From RPQJ01 sp963698735 (GTDB lineage Bacteria > Pseudomonadota > Gammaproteobacteria > Steroidobacterales > Steroidobacteraceae): a DNA stretch of 64,000 nt. The notes under the pieces are model-generated. The model was not told where the DNA came from. It searched no databases and saw only the letters and a list, made by a program, of their open reading frames with translations. Where the stretch lies: NCBI GenBank assembly GCA_963698735.1, contig CAVOSA010000022.1:62001-126000 (forward strand), read 5' to 3'. How positions within the stretch are numbered: position 1 is the stretch's first letter; each line of letters starts with the position of its first letter. The position numbers were made by a program, and so were the translations under genes. This document shows positions 24,665-33,055 of this stretch, piece after piece.

Positions 24665-25930
24665 TCAAGCGAACAGGATGGACCCGACGCCGGCGAGAAG
24701 TATGCCGACAGTCGCCGCCAGAATCGAACGGCGCAGCGCCGGGCTGCCCAGGGCCGCGGCCATGCCGGTCTTGATGATCGTGTTGCTCAGGACTGCGATC
24801 GTGATCGCGTTTGCGGCCACCGCGGGTGTGCCGGTGCGGGCGTATTGCGCCATCGACAGCGTGATCGCGTCGACGTCGGTCGTGCCGGCCAGCGCCGCCA
24901 CGTAGTAGAGCCCGGTCTCCGGCGCGTATGCCTGCACGATCTTGACGACGAGCAGCACCACGGCGAACAACGCGGCGAACTTGATGGCGGCCGTCAGGCT
25001 GAATGGATTGCGCAGCGGCACGTCCCGGGCCTCGACGTCCAGCCCGGCCCGGCGCTGGTGCCAGACCGCAAAGGCCGCGCAGACCAGCGTCATGGCGGCG
25101 ATCGAGGGCAGCAGGGCCGGCAGCAGCGCCCGGTTCACGATCAGGACTTCCACCAGGACACGCACGAAGCTCACGGTCCACGCCAGCAGGATGCCGCTCG
25201 CAATCGCTGAGTTGGCCCGGGCATACTGCGGCTCGCGGCTCTGGCGCGCGAGCGACAGCGTGACGGCGGTGGACGAGACCAGTCCGCCGGTCAGGCCCGT
25301 GATCGGAATGCCGCGGTGCGCACCCAGCAGGCGCGTCAACACGTAGCCGACCAGCGACAGGCCCGAGATCAGCAGGACCAGCAGCCACAGGGATTGCGGG
25401 TTCAAGGCCTGCCACGGGTCGAGCGGCTTGTCCGGCAGGATCGGCAGGATGATGAACGTCGCGATCAGCAGCCGCAGGACCGCATAGACGTCCTCGCTGC
25501 CCAGCCTTTCGACGAAGCCGTGCAGCGGTTGCTTGTAGGCGAGCACCGCGGCGACCGTCACGCCGATGCCCACCGCGAGTTCGCGCTGCCCGAGCGTGGC
25601 GAGCGCGCCGAGCAGGAACGTCGCGATCGCGGCGATCTCGGTGGTCAGCCCCAGGCCGGCCGGGTTCATGCGCACGTTGAGCACGTACCCGGCGGTCACC
25701 GCGCCGGCGACCGCGAGCAGCCCCGCCGCCAGGATCCATGGAGTTTCCAGCACCAGGCCGAGCCAGCCGCACAGCGCGCCGAACAGCGCGAACAGCATGA
25801 ACGTGCGCAGGCCCGCGATCTCGGGGTGTTCGAGGCGCTGCTTGTGCCGCTCACGCTCGATGCCGACCAGCGCCCCGATCAGCAGCGCGGTCGCGAAATT
25901 CCAGGCGAGCGTGAGGTTGAGTTCGGGCAC
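24665..25930 (-). CDS. MgtC/SapB-like DUF4010 membrane protein
   Basis: 421 residues, the usual length of DUF4010 proteins. The N-terminal MgtC/SapB-like domain shows ATALLIGALVGIERER, FMLFALFGALCGWLG and EIAAIATFLLGALATLG; the C-terminal DUF4010 domain shows ITGLTGGLVSSTAVTLSLA and AGTTDVDAITLSMAQYA. About twelve transmembrane helices. The role is unknown; MgtC relatives affect magnesium or phosphate homeostasis. The start is GTG at 25930, with the ribosome site TAGGAGGGGG overlapping the stop codon of the M64 gene 8 bp away. A frameshift in that gene makes the two look fused, but they are separate genes. Confidence 0.9.
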   Translation of the reverse strand: MPELNLTLAWNFATALLIGALVGIERERHKQRLEHPEIAGLRTFMLFALFGALCGWLGLVLETPWILAAGLLAVAGAVTAGYVLNVRMNPAGLGLTTEIAAIATFLLGALATLGQRELAVGIGVTVAAVLAYKQPLHGFVERLGSEDVYAVLRLLIATFIILPILPDKPLDPWQALNPQSLWLLVLLISGLSLVGYVLTRLLGAHRGIPITGLTGGLVSSTAVTLSLARQSREPQYARANSAIASGILLAWTVSFVRVLVEVLIVNRALLPALLPSIAAMTLVCAAFAVWHQRRAGLDVEARDVPLRNPFSLTAAIKFAALFAVVLLVVKIVQAYAPETGLYYVAALAGTTDVDAITLSMAQYARTGTPAVAANAITIAVLSNTIIKTGMAAALGSPALRRSILAATVGILLAGVGSILFA

Positions 25931-25938
25931 GCCCCCTC

Positions 25939-27361
25939 CTAGGGCCGCGCCGTGCCCGGCGCGATCGAATCGATCACCTGCTCGAGGGCCGACTCGCACA
26001 CGCGGCAGAACGGCACGGCGTTGCGCGTGAACATGATGCAGTCCAGTTGCGGCCGGTAATAAGCCTGCGCGTCGTAATTGGCGCCCCGGAACGCGCCGAC
26101 GACGGTGCGCTCGCGGTCGCGCGTCGAACAGCCTCGTGACGTGCGCCTGTTCCTCGCGGAACAGCGCGTCCATGTCGGCCTCGGGACGGCGCTCCGCACG
26201 AATCTGCTTGCGGCGCGCCTGCACGTCGCGCTGGTAAGCCTCGAACGCCTCCTTCGACCATGGCGTCGGCACGGGGGTGCTGGTCGAGACCAGGTGGCGC
26301 CACTTCAGCTGCTCCTGGTCGAGCAGGGCGGTGACATTGGGCTGCCACGGCTCGACGATCGTCGTCGGCGCCGCATAGGCGACGGGAGAGGTGTAGTACT
26401 CGTCGGCGAGCGCCGCGAAGTGATGGCCGAACTCGTGCACGAACAGGTAATCGGCCCACGTGCTGTTGACGGCCACGGTCGAATACAGGCCGAAGATGCC
26501 GCCGCCGCCGTAGGTGTCGCTGTTGGCGAGGATCACCAGTGCCTCGTACGGCGCGCGCGACGCGATCTCGCGCAGTGCCCGGTTCTCGAAGGTGAGCACG
26601 TAGCGCTCGCTGCCGAATGCGTCGTACGTCGCACCGGCGGGTGATGCGCGCTGCACGCCCGTGGACGGGCGCGACACGCCGGATTCTGTTGCCGGCGGGC
26701 AGAGGCCCCAGACGTTGAAGTCCTGCCGTCGCCGCGCGAACGGCTGCGCCTTGAACAGCGCCGCGGTCATGCGTTCGGCGTCGGCGCGGAACTTCGTCGC
26801 GCACTCCGCGGCCGTGTAGCCGTCGCCGAGCAGCAGCAGGTCGACCTTGTCGGGTGGCGCGCCGTGCTGTTCGATCGCGAGCAGGGCCTGAGCCGCGACG
26901 GGCGAACGGTCGACGAACATGTCCGTGGTGTCGAGCGTGGACTCCCAGGCGACCTGGAAGGCCTGTTGTGCATCGCGCTTGTAGATCCGTACCTGCACCG
27001 GGCCGGCCCGGTCCGGTGCCGGAAAACGCAGGGATTCGTGGAACGTGCGCTGGATTTTCCGCGCCTCGTCGGTGGTGACCCATTCACCGAAGATGGAGTC
27101 ATAGCCCCGCGCCTGCAGCAACTTACCGTCGGCGTCGCGGACCTCGAAACGGTAGCCGCCGGACATACCGTCATCTGCCGCGCGAGCGGCGTGGCCGGGC
27201 CACGGCAGCGGTTCCTGCCGCAGGCGATCGACCGCGAAAATCTCCACGCCCATGCCGCCGGTGTGGAAAAGATCGAGTCGATAGGTGGTCGGGGCCGCAA
27301 CCTGCGCCAGGCTCGCCGCCGCTGCGGCGAGGCAGGCCAGCGTGCAGGCGATGCGCTTCAT
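25939..27361 (-). pseudogene. M64-family zinc metallopeptidase, frameshifted
   Basis: An exported peptidase of the IgA-peptidase M64 family, about 474 residues. Signal peptide at residues 1-21; an N-terminal beta-rich domain; then the catalytic domain with LLLLGDGYTAAE (173-186) and the zinc motif HEFGHHFAALADEYY (309-323: His309, His313, catalytic Glu310, later Asp320). At about 26125 the frame shifts by one net base; the remainder DRERTVVGAFRGANYDAQ ... CRVCESALEQVIDSIAPG is read in another frame to the stop at 25939. Its ATG overlaps the lysR stop (ATGA), so it is translationally coupled to the regulator gene. Confidence 0.87.
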
Positions 27362-28428
27362 CGACGGGGTCGCGCGCGGCGGCCCGCCGAGGACGTCCTG
27401 GTCGACGTGCCGCTGGCCCCATCCGCGGAGCCGGGCTTGCCCTTGGTCGTCCTGCGCCGCGACTTCTTGCCGCCTTCGAGCCTGGACAGCGCGCGTTGTT
27501 CGCGCGCCTGCAGCCCGACCTCGACTTGCCGCAGCTGCGTCATGAACAGCTGCGCAACGCGCGACAGTGGCTTCTTGCGCGTGTAGAAGAGGCCATAGCT
27601 CAGCTGCAGCCACGGCGCGGTGAACGGCAACAGCACCACATGCTTCGCGCGCAGGTCCTGCTCCAGCGCGACGAGCGGGGCGAGCCCCACGGCGTCGCCA
27701 GCGGTGACCACGTTGCGCGCCACGGTGAAGCTGTCGACCATCAGGCTCGGCGTGAGGTCGCCGGTCTCGCGATCGACGCGGGCGTGGGTGGCGGCCTTGT
27801 CGAGGTGCACCGCCATGCGCTGCGGCAGCCGTGGGGCAACGAGCGGGAACACCAGGATCGTCTCCAGCGAGTGTTTCTCGGCCGCGGCCAGCGGGTGGCC
27901 CTGGCCGACGAAGAAGAACATGCGGTGCTCGGCGACAGGCTCGATGGCGAACTTCGCGGGGTGACGCTCGGCGCCGGCGGTGTCGCCCACTGCAAACTCC
28001 AGTCTGCCCGCCAGTACTTCGCGCGCGAGGTGTTCGAGGTCACTCGTTTCGGCGTGCACGCGCAGCCGTGAGTTGGCCGCGGCCATGCGCCCCAGCGCCG
28101 CGCCGAGCGGCAATTCGGCCGCGAACATGTCCGTGCCGAAGTGCAGCTCGGGCGCCTGCAGGCCGGCGAGTTCCTCGAGGTCGCGCGTGAGATCGCGGGC
28201 CTGCGAAAAAATCCGCGTCGCGTGATCGATCACGAGTCGGCCTGCTTCGCCGGGCTTGAGCGCGCGGGTCGCGGTATCGACGAGCCGCGTGCTGAGTCCG
28301 GAGGAATCGAGGGCCAGCAGACGCTTGGTCAGGGCTTCCGGGTCGAGCCCAAGCGTTCTGGCGGCCCGCGCAATGTCGGCAGACGGGACGAGCGCGATGA
28401 GGTCGAGCAGGCCGAGTTTTTTTGCCAT
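27358..28428 (-). CDS. LysR-type transcriptional regulator
   Basis: 356 residues. An N-terminal winged helix-turn-helix (IARAARTLGLDPEALTKRLLALDSS, residues 19-43) is diverged from the typical LysR consensus. The effector-binding domain runs from about residue 92 to 300 (ELHFGTDMFAAELPL, FAVGDTAGAERHP, NVVTAGDAVGLAPLV). An unusual Lys/Arg/Ser/Gly-rich tail of about 40 residues follows (EGGKKSRRRTTKGKPG), absent from standard 300-residue LysR proteins. It is first gene of the leftward set with M64 peptidase, DUF4010 and PrsW, and divergent from an SDR/acyl-CoA dehydrogenase set that it may regulate. Confidence 0.88.
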   Translation of the reverse strand: MAKKLGLLDLIALVPSADIARAARTLGLDPEALTKRLLALDSSGLSTRLVDTATRALKPGEAGRLVIDHATRIFSQARDLTRDLEELAGLQAPELHFGTDMFAAELPLGAALGRMAAANSRLRVHAETSDLEHLAREVLAGRLEFAVGDTAGAERHPAKFAIEPVAEHRMFFFVGQGHPLAAAEKHSLETILVFPLVAPRLPQRMAVHLDKAATHARVDRETGDLTPSLMVDSFTVARNVVTAGDAVGLAPLVALEQDLRAKHVVLLPFTAPWLQLSYGLFYTRKKPLSRVAQLFMTQLRQVEVGLQAREQRALSRLEGGKKSRRRTTKGKPGSADGASGTSTRTSSAGRRARPRR

Positions 28429-28559
28429 GGGATCAGGAAGCTAGCAGAGGATCGTCGCGCTGCACAGACGGGATTGTCAGGGACAGTGCGGCGGCCTCGG
28501 GTCGCTGCCAGGGCGTATCATCGCAAGCTGTTGCGAAAGCTTTCGAACCGGGGGCACGG

Positions 28560-29333
28560 GTGACGGGCAAGGGCGTCGATCAAGGCACGCGCAGCATCCT
28601 GATCACGGGGGCATCCTCCGGCATCGGCGCAGGGCTCGCACACGAATTCGCGCGACGCGGTTACCGGCTGGCGCTCGCGGCGCGACGCACGGAGAAGCTG
28701 GAGGCGCTGGTGCCGCTGCTGCTCGCCGAGGGGGCGCCGCAGGCGCTGGTGATTCCGCTCGACGTGGCCGACACCGATGCGATCGCGCCGGCCGTGCAGC
28801 GGGCCGCGGAGCAGCTGGGCCGGCTCGACATCGTGGTCGCCAACGCGGGCGTCGGGTACGTCACGCCGGTGGGAAAAGGCAAGCTGCCGCTGGTTCGCGA
28901 AACGCTGAGCGTCAACCTGCTCGGCGCCATTGCGACGATCGAGGCCGCGCTGCCGATCTTCCGCGCGCAGGGCTTCGGCCAGGTCGTCGGCATCACGTCG
29001 GTTGCGGGCGCGAAGGGCCTGGCGGGTTTTGGCGCCTACAGCGCGAGCAAGGCGGGACTGCACCGGTACCTGCAGTCGCTGCGTGCCGAGGTTCGCGGCA
29101 CGCCGATCGTCGTCACCGAGCTGGCGCCGGGCTACATCGACACCGCCATCAACCGAGACAAGGGCGCGCGGCCTTTCCTGATCGGCGCCGGCAAGGGCGC
29201 CGCGCTCATGGCGCGCATGATCGAACGCAGGGTGGGCATGCGCTGGGTGCCGGTGCTGCCGTGGACGATCATTGCCCTGCTGTTGAAGCTACTGCCGACC
29301 GCGGTGCTCGCGCCGCGGCGGCGCAGGAAGTAA
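28560..29333 (+). CDS. Short-chain dehydrogenase/reductase
   Basis: A 257-residue classical SDR. Cofactor motif TGASSGIGAGLA (about residues 14-25), NAGVG, and the catalytic Ser (GITSVAG) and YSASKAG Tyr-x3-Lys. The C-terminal extension contains a hydrophobic helix (PWTIIALLLKLLPTAVLA), so the enzyme is probably membrane-associated, as in SDRs acting on lipid substrates. The start is GTG at 28560, with GGGGG upstream and homology beginning at the next residues. It is followed after 14 bp by an acyl-CoA dehydrogenase, suggesting an operon for acyl or sterol-like substrates. Confidence 0.87.
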   Translation: MTGKGVDQGTRSILITGASSGIGAGLAHEFARRGYRLALAARRTEKLEALVPLLLAEGAPQALVIPLDVADTDAIAPAVQRAAEQLGRLDIVVANAGVGYVTPVGKGKLPLVRETLSVNLLGAIATIEAALPIFRAQGFGQVVGITSVAGAKGLAGFGAYSASKAGLHRYLQSLRAEVRGTPIVVTELAPGYIDTAINRDKGARPFLIGAGKGAALMARMIERRVGMRWVPVLPWTIIALLLKLLPTAVLAPRRRRK

Positions 29334-29347
29334 CCGGGGAACAGACC

Positions 29348-30571
29348 ATGGATTTCGAACATTCACCGCGCGTCAGGGACCTGCAGGCACGCCTCAATGC
29401 GTTCATGGACCAGCACGTCTACCCGAACGAGGCGCGCTTCTTCGCCGAGGTCGAGGCGAACAAGGCGCAGGGCAACGGCTGGGTGCCCACGCGCGTGATG
29501 GAAGAGATGAAGGTCGAGGCGCGCGCGGCCGGACTCTGGAACCTGTGGTTGCCGGAGTCTGAGCACGGCGCCGGGCTCACGAACCTGGAGTACGCGCCCC
29601 TTGCGGAGATCACGGGCCGTTCGCACATCGCGCCGGAAGCGCTCAACTGCGCCGCGCCGGACACCGGCAACATGGAAGTGCTCGTGCGCTACGGCAACGA
29701 GGAGCAGAAGGAGCGCTGGCTCAAGCCGCTGCTGGCGGGCGAGATCCGCTCGGGGTTCGCGATGACGGAGCCCGCGGTGGCGTCGTCCGACGCGACCAAC
29801 ATTTCAGCCAGCATCGTGCGCGATGGCGATCACTACGTGATCGACGGCCGCAAGTGGTGGACGTCCGGCGCCTCGGATCCACGCTGCAAAGTGCTGATCT
29901 TCATGGGCAAGACCGACCCTGCCAACAGCAACGTGCACCGGCAGCAGTCGATGATCCTGGTGCCGATGGACACGCCCGGAGTCCGCGTCGTGCGACCGGT
30001 GCCGGTCTTCGGCTATCTCGACGAGCCGCACGGGCACCCGGAGGTGGATTTCGAGAACGTACGCGTGCCGGTCTCGAACCTGCTGCTGGGCGAGGGTCGT
30101 GGCTTTGAAATCGCGCAGGGCCGGTTGGGTCCGGGACGTATCCACCATTGCATGCGCATCATCGGCGCGACCGAGCGCGCGCTGGAGTCGATGTGTCGCC
30201 GGTCGCTGCGGCGCACGGCGTTCCACAAGAAGCTGGCGGAGCAGGGGGTCTGGCGCGAGCGCATCGCCGATGCGCGGATGAAGCTCGACCAGGCGCGATT
30301 CCTCACGCTGCACGCAGCGTGGAAAATGGACGTCGCCGGCAACAAGGCCGCGCAGAAAGAGATCGCGATGATCAAGGTCGTCGCGCCCAACGTCGCCTGC
30401 GAGATCATCGACCAGGCGATCCAGCTCTTTGGCGGCGCGGGCGTCACCGACGACTTCGGCCTCGGCTGGGCGTATGCGATGGCGCGCACGCTGCGCATCG
30501 CCGACGGCCCGGACGAAGTGCATCGCAACCACATCGCGAAGCTCGAACTGTCGCGTTACCTGGCGCCCTGA
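29348..30571 (+). CDS. Acyl-CoA dehydrogenase
   Basis: A 407-residue FAD enzyme that introduces an alpha-beta double bond into acyl-CoA, passing electrons to ETF. It has the three-domain layout of the long ACAD10/11-like group: helical N-domain, beta domain with GFAMTEPAVASSDATNI (FAD/substrate loop) and IDGRKWWTSGA, and C-terminal helical domain with AIQLFGGAGVTDDFGLGWAYAMARTLRIADGPDEVHRNHIA. The ATG at 29348 begins the homology. It lies between two SDR genes on the same strand (14-bp and 11-bp gaps), consistent with a beta-oxidation-like or steroid side-chain module. Confidence 0.93.
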   Translation: MDFEHSPRVRDLQARLNAFMDQHVYPNEARFFAEVEANKAQGNGWVPTRVMEEMKVEARAAGLWNLWLPESEHGAGLTNLEYAPLAEITGRSHIAPEALNCAAPDTGNMEVLVRYGNEEQKERWLKPLLAGEIRSGFAMTEPAVASSDATNISASIVRDGDHYVIDGRKWWTSGASDPRCKVLIFMGKTDPANSNVHRQQSMILVPMDTPGVRVVRPVPVFGYLDEPHGHPEVDFENVRVPVSNLLLGEGRGFEIAQGRLGPGRIHHCMRIIGATERALESMCRRSLRRTAFHKKLAEQGVWRERIADARMKLDQARFLTLHAAWKMDVAGNKAAQKEIAMIKVVAPNVACEIIDQAIQLFGGAGVTDDFGLGWAYAMARTLRIADGPDEVHRNHIAKLELSRYLAP

Positions 30572-30582
30572 GGACTGCACGC

Positions 30583-31392
30583 GTGGAGATGAAGAACAGG
30601 ATCGCCTTGGTGACCGGCGCTGGCCGGGGTATCGGGCGCGCCGCGTGCCGCGAGATGCTCAGGCGCGGGGCGGCGGGCGTGGTCATTGCCGACCTGGACG
30701 GCGACCTGGCACGGTCGACGGCGGCGGAACTGGGCGGACTGGGCGTCCAGTGCGACGTGTCCAGCGAAGCGGCCGTACAGGGTGCGGTGGCAGCGGCGCT
30801 GGCGCACTACGGTCGTGTGGACATCCTGCTCTCGAACGCAGGCTTCGGCGCCTCCGCACTCGACCTCGACGATGCCGTGGCCGAGTCGAACGAGGTCTGG
30901 GCCCGCATGTGGCAGGTGCACGTCATGTCGCATGTCTACGCGGCGCGCGCCGTGCTGCCGGGAATGCTCGCGCGGGGCGAGGGCTACCTCGTCAACGTTG
31001 CGTCGGCGGCCGGGCTGCTGTGCCAGGTCGGTGATGCAGCCTACAGCGCGACCAAGCACGCGGCGGTCGGCCTCGCGGAATCGCTGGCGATCACGTACTC
31101 CGAACGCGGGATACGCGTGTCGGTAGTCTGTCCGCAATACGTCGCGACGGCGATCACGGGGCTCGACGAGACGCTTGCCGCGGATGCGCCGCCAGGCCTG
31201 CTCTCGGTCGAGCAAGCCGCCACCGCGATCGTGGATGGCATGGAGCGCGAGCAATTCCTGTTGCTGACCCATCCGGAGGTCCTGACGTTTTTCCAGCGCA
31301 AGGCATCCGACTACGACCGCTGGCTCGGCGGCATGCGGCGGGTTCGGGCCGGCCTGCGCAACGGTGACGGGTTCCTCAAGGTCCGCAAGTAG
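30583..31392 (+). CDS. Short-chain dehydrogenase/reductase
   Basis: 269 residues. TGAGRGIGRAACREM cofactor motif, CDVSSEAAV, SNAGFGAS, catalytic Ser in VNVASAAGLL and YSATKHAAVGLAESLA (Tyr-x3-Lys). It probably uses NAD(P) on a hydroxyacyl or hydroxysteroid-type substrate, judging from the upstream acyl-CoA dehydrogenase. The GTG at 30583 has GAGG 9 nt upstream; the ATG two codons later (30589) is the alternative. It has a C-terminal region typical of longer SDRs (FFQRKASDYDRWLGGMRR) and ends 129 bp before the WS/DGAT gene. Confidence 0.88.
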   Translation: MEMKNRIALVTGAGRGIGRAACREMLRRGAAGVVIADLDGDLARSTAAELGGLGVQCDVSSEAAVQGAVAAALAHYGRVDILLSNAGFGASALDLDDAVAESNEVWARMWQVHVMSHVYAARAVLPGMLARGEGYLVNVASAAGLLCQVGDAAYSATKHAAVGLAESLAITYSERGIRVSVVCPQYVATAITGLDETLAADAPPGLLSVEQAATAIVDGMEREQFLLLTHPEVLTFFQRKASDYDRWLGGMRRVRAGLRNGDGFLKVRK

Positions 31393-31521
31393 CCGGCGCT
31401 TGCGCGCGTCACGCGGCCGGGCCCGCGCTTGCGGCAGGTCACGACGCGGCGGCCGTGCGGCCGGTGGTAGACTCGGGCCAAACCAGGAATCTCCGCCCAG
31501 GCAGCGGAAGGACAAGTGCTC

Positions 31522-33036
31522 ATGAGGCAATTGCGCGGCGAAGACGCAAGGTTCGTGTACGGCGAGTCCGGCCACTCCAATTCGAACATCACGCTGATCT
31601 CGATTTACGACCCGTCGACCGCCAGCGACGGGCGCGTCCACTTCAAGAGCCTGCTGAAGCACATCGAAAGCCGGCTGCACCTCTCGCCGATCTTCCGGCA
31701 GAAGCTGCTGCGCGTGCCGCTGGAACTCGACTTCCCGTACTGGATCGAGGACGAGGGATTCGACCTCGAGTACCACGTGCGCCACATTGCGCTGCCGAAG
31801 CCGGGCGACTGGCGCCAGTTCTGCATCCAGGCCTCGCGCATCCACGCCCGCCCGCTGGATCTGTCGAAGCCGCTGTGGGAAATGTATCTGGTCGAAGGTC
31901 TCGACTCGTTCCTGCACCTGCCGCCCGACAGCTTCGCCATCCTGGCCAAGGTCCACCATGCAGCGATCGACGTGCGCGGCGGGGCCGAGATCACCACGCT
32001 GCTCCACGATACGACGGCACGCCCGCCGGCGCCGGAGCCGCCCGAGCCCTGGTTTCCCGAATCGCCGCCGGGATCGACCTCGCTGCTCGCGCGCGCAATG
32101 ATCAACAACGTCGTGCGCCCGCTGATGTTCGCGGGGCCGCTCGCGCGCGCCGTCGGCAGGATCACGCCTGCGGTGCTCGGGTCGCTGGGCGACCTCTGGC
32201 GCAAGGACCGCATGGCGGTGACGCGCTTCAATTCCGAGGTCTCGCCGCACCGTGTGTTCGACTCGCGCCGGTTCTTCATCGACGAGTTCAAGCGCATCCG
32301 CAACCTGGTGCCCGGCGCGACGATCAACGACGCGGTGCTCGCCGTTTGCGGCGGTGCGCTGCGGCGCTACCTGCTCGCACACGAAGAACTGCCGGCTACC
32401 AGCCTGCTGTCGCTCGCGCCGTTTTCCGTGCGCGCTGCGGGTGCGGACATCGAGGAGCGGCCCGAACTCAGCCTGGTCAGCGTGCCGCTCGGCACGGAGT
32501 TCGACGATCCGGTCAAGCGGCTGCGCGCGATCCAGCGCCACACCGCAGCGCACGAGGACATCGATCACGCGGTCCGCGCCAAGGAACTCACCGACATCGA
32601 CAAGCATGCTCCGGCGGCGACGCTCGCGTTGTCGGCGCGGTTGCTGGCCGGTTCGTCGCTTGGCTCGGGCCAGCGTGAACCGCTCGCGGGCTGCACGATC
32701 ATGAACGTTCCCGGTCCCACCACGCCGCTGTATCTCGACGGCGCGAGGATGACGTACTTCTCGGCGATCATGCCGATCGCGGACGGCATGGGCCTGGTGT
32801 TCTCGGTGACCAGCTACGACGGGATGATCTTCATCTCGCCGACGTCGTGCCGCGAACAGCTGCCGGATCCGGAATTCTTCGCGCAGTGCATCCGCGACAG
32901 CTTCCAGGAACTGCTGGCGGTGGCCGACAAGAAGGTCAGGAAGCAGAAGAAAAAGAAAAGGCCAGCTGCAAAGAAGACCGCTGCGAAGAAGGGCAGGGCG
33001 AAACCGAAAGCACCGGTGCGGCGCAAAGCCGCGTAG
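31522..33036 (+). CDS. WS/DGAT-family acyltransferase with a histone-like tail
   Basis: 504 residues of the wax ester synthase/DGAT family, intact. The N-terminal acyltransferase domain contains HHAAIDV at residues 145-151, so the last Gly of the HHxxxDG active-site motif is replaced by Val while both His and the Asp remain. The C-terminal domain has the conserved TIMNVPGPTTPLYLDGARM segment. The final 35 or so residues are a Lys/Arg/Ala run (KKKKRPAAKKTAAKKGRA), which resembles histone H1-like or AlgP-like tails and could bind nucleic acid or anionic lipid-droplet surfaces. The ATG at 31522 is chosen because GGAAGGAC precedes it; a GTG at 31516 is the alternative. A convergent alpha/beta hydrolase follows. 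Confidence 0.92.
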   Translation: MRQLRGEDARFVYGESGHSNSNITLISIYDPSTASDGRVHFKSLLKHIESRLHLSPIFRQKLLRVPLELDFPYWIEDEGFDLEYHVRHIALPKPGDWRQFCIQASRIHARPLDLSKPLWEMYLVEGLDSFLHLPPDSFAILAKVHHAAIDVRGGAEITTLLHDTTARPPAPEPPEPWFPESPPGSTSLLARAMINNVVRPLMFAGPLARAVGRITPAVLGSLGDLWRKDRMAVTRFNSEVSPHRVFDSRRFFIDEFKRIRNLVPGATINDAVLAVCGGALRRYLLAHEELPATSLLSLAPFSVRAAGADIEERPELSLVSVPLGTEFDDPVKRLRAIQRHTAAHEDIDHAVRAKELTDIDKHAPAATLALSARLLAGSSLGSGQREPLAGCTIMNVPGPTTPLYLDGARMTYFSAIMPIADGMGLVFSVTSYDGMIFISPTSCREQLPDPEFFAQCIRDSFQELLAVADKKVRKQKKKKRPAAKKTAAKKGRAKPKAPVRRKAA

Positions 33037-33055
33037 GCGCCCCCTCTTCTTGCCC

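Noticed and set aside
24665..27613. A 982-residue fusion of an M64 peptidase and a DUF4010 membrane protein
   Set aside because: A frameshift near 26125 joins the peptidase frame to the next gene. The true peptidase C-terminus is in another frame ending at 25939, and DUF4010 has its own GTG start with a ribosome site.
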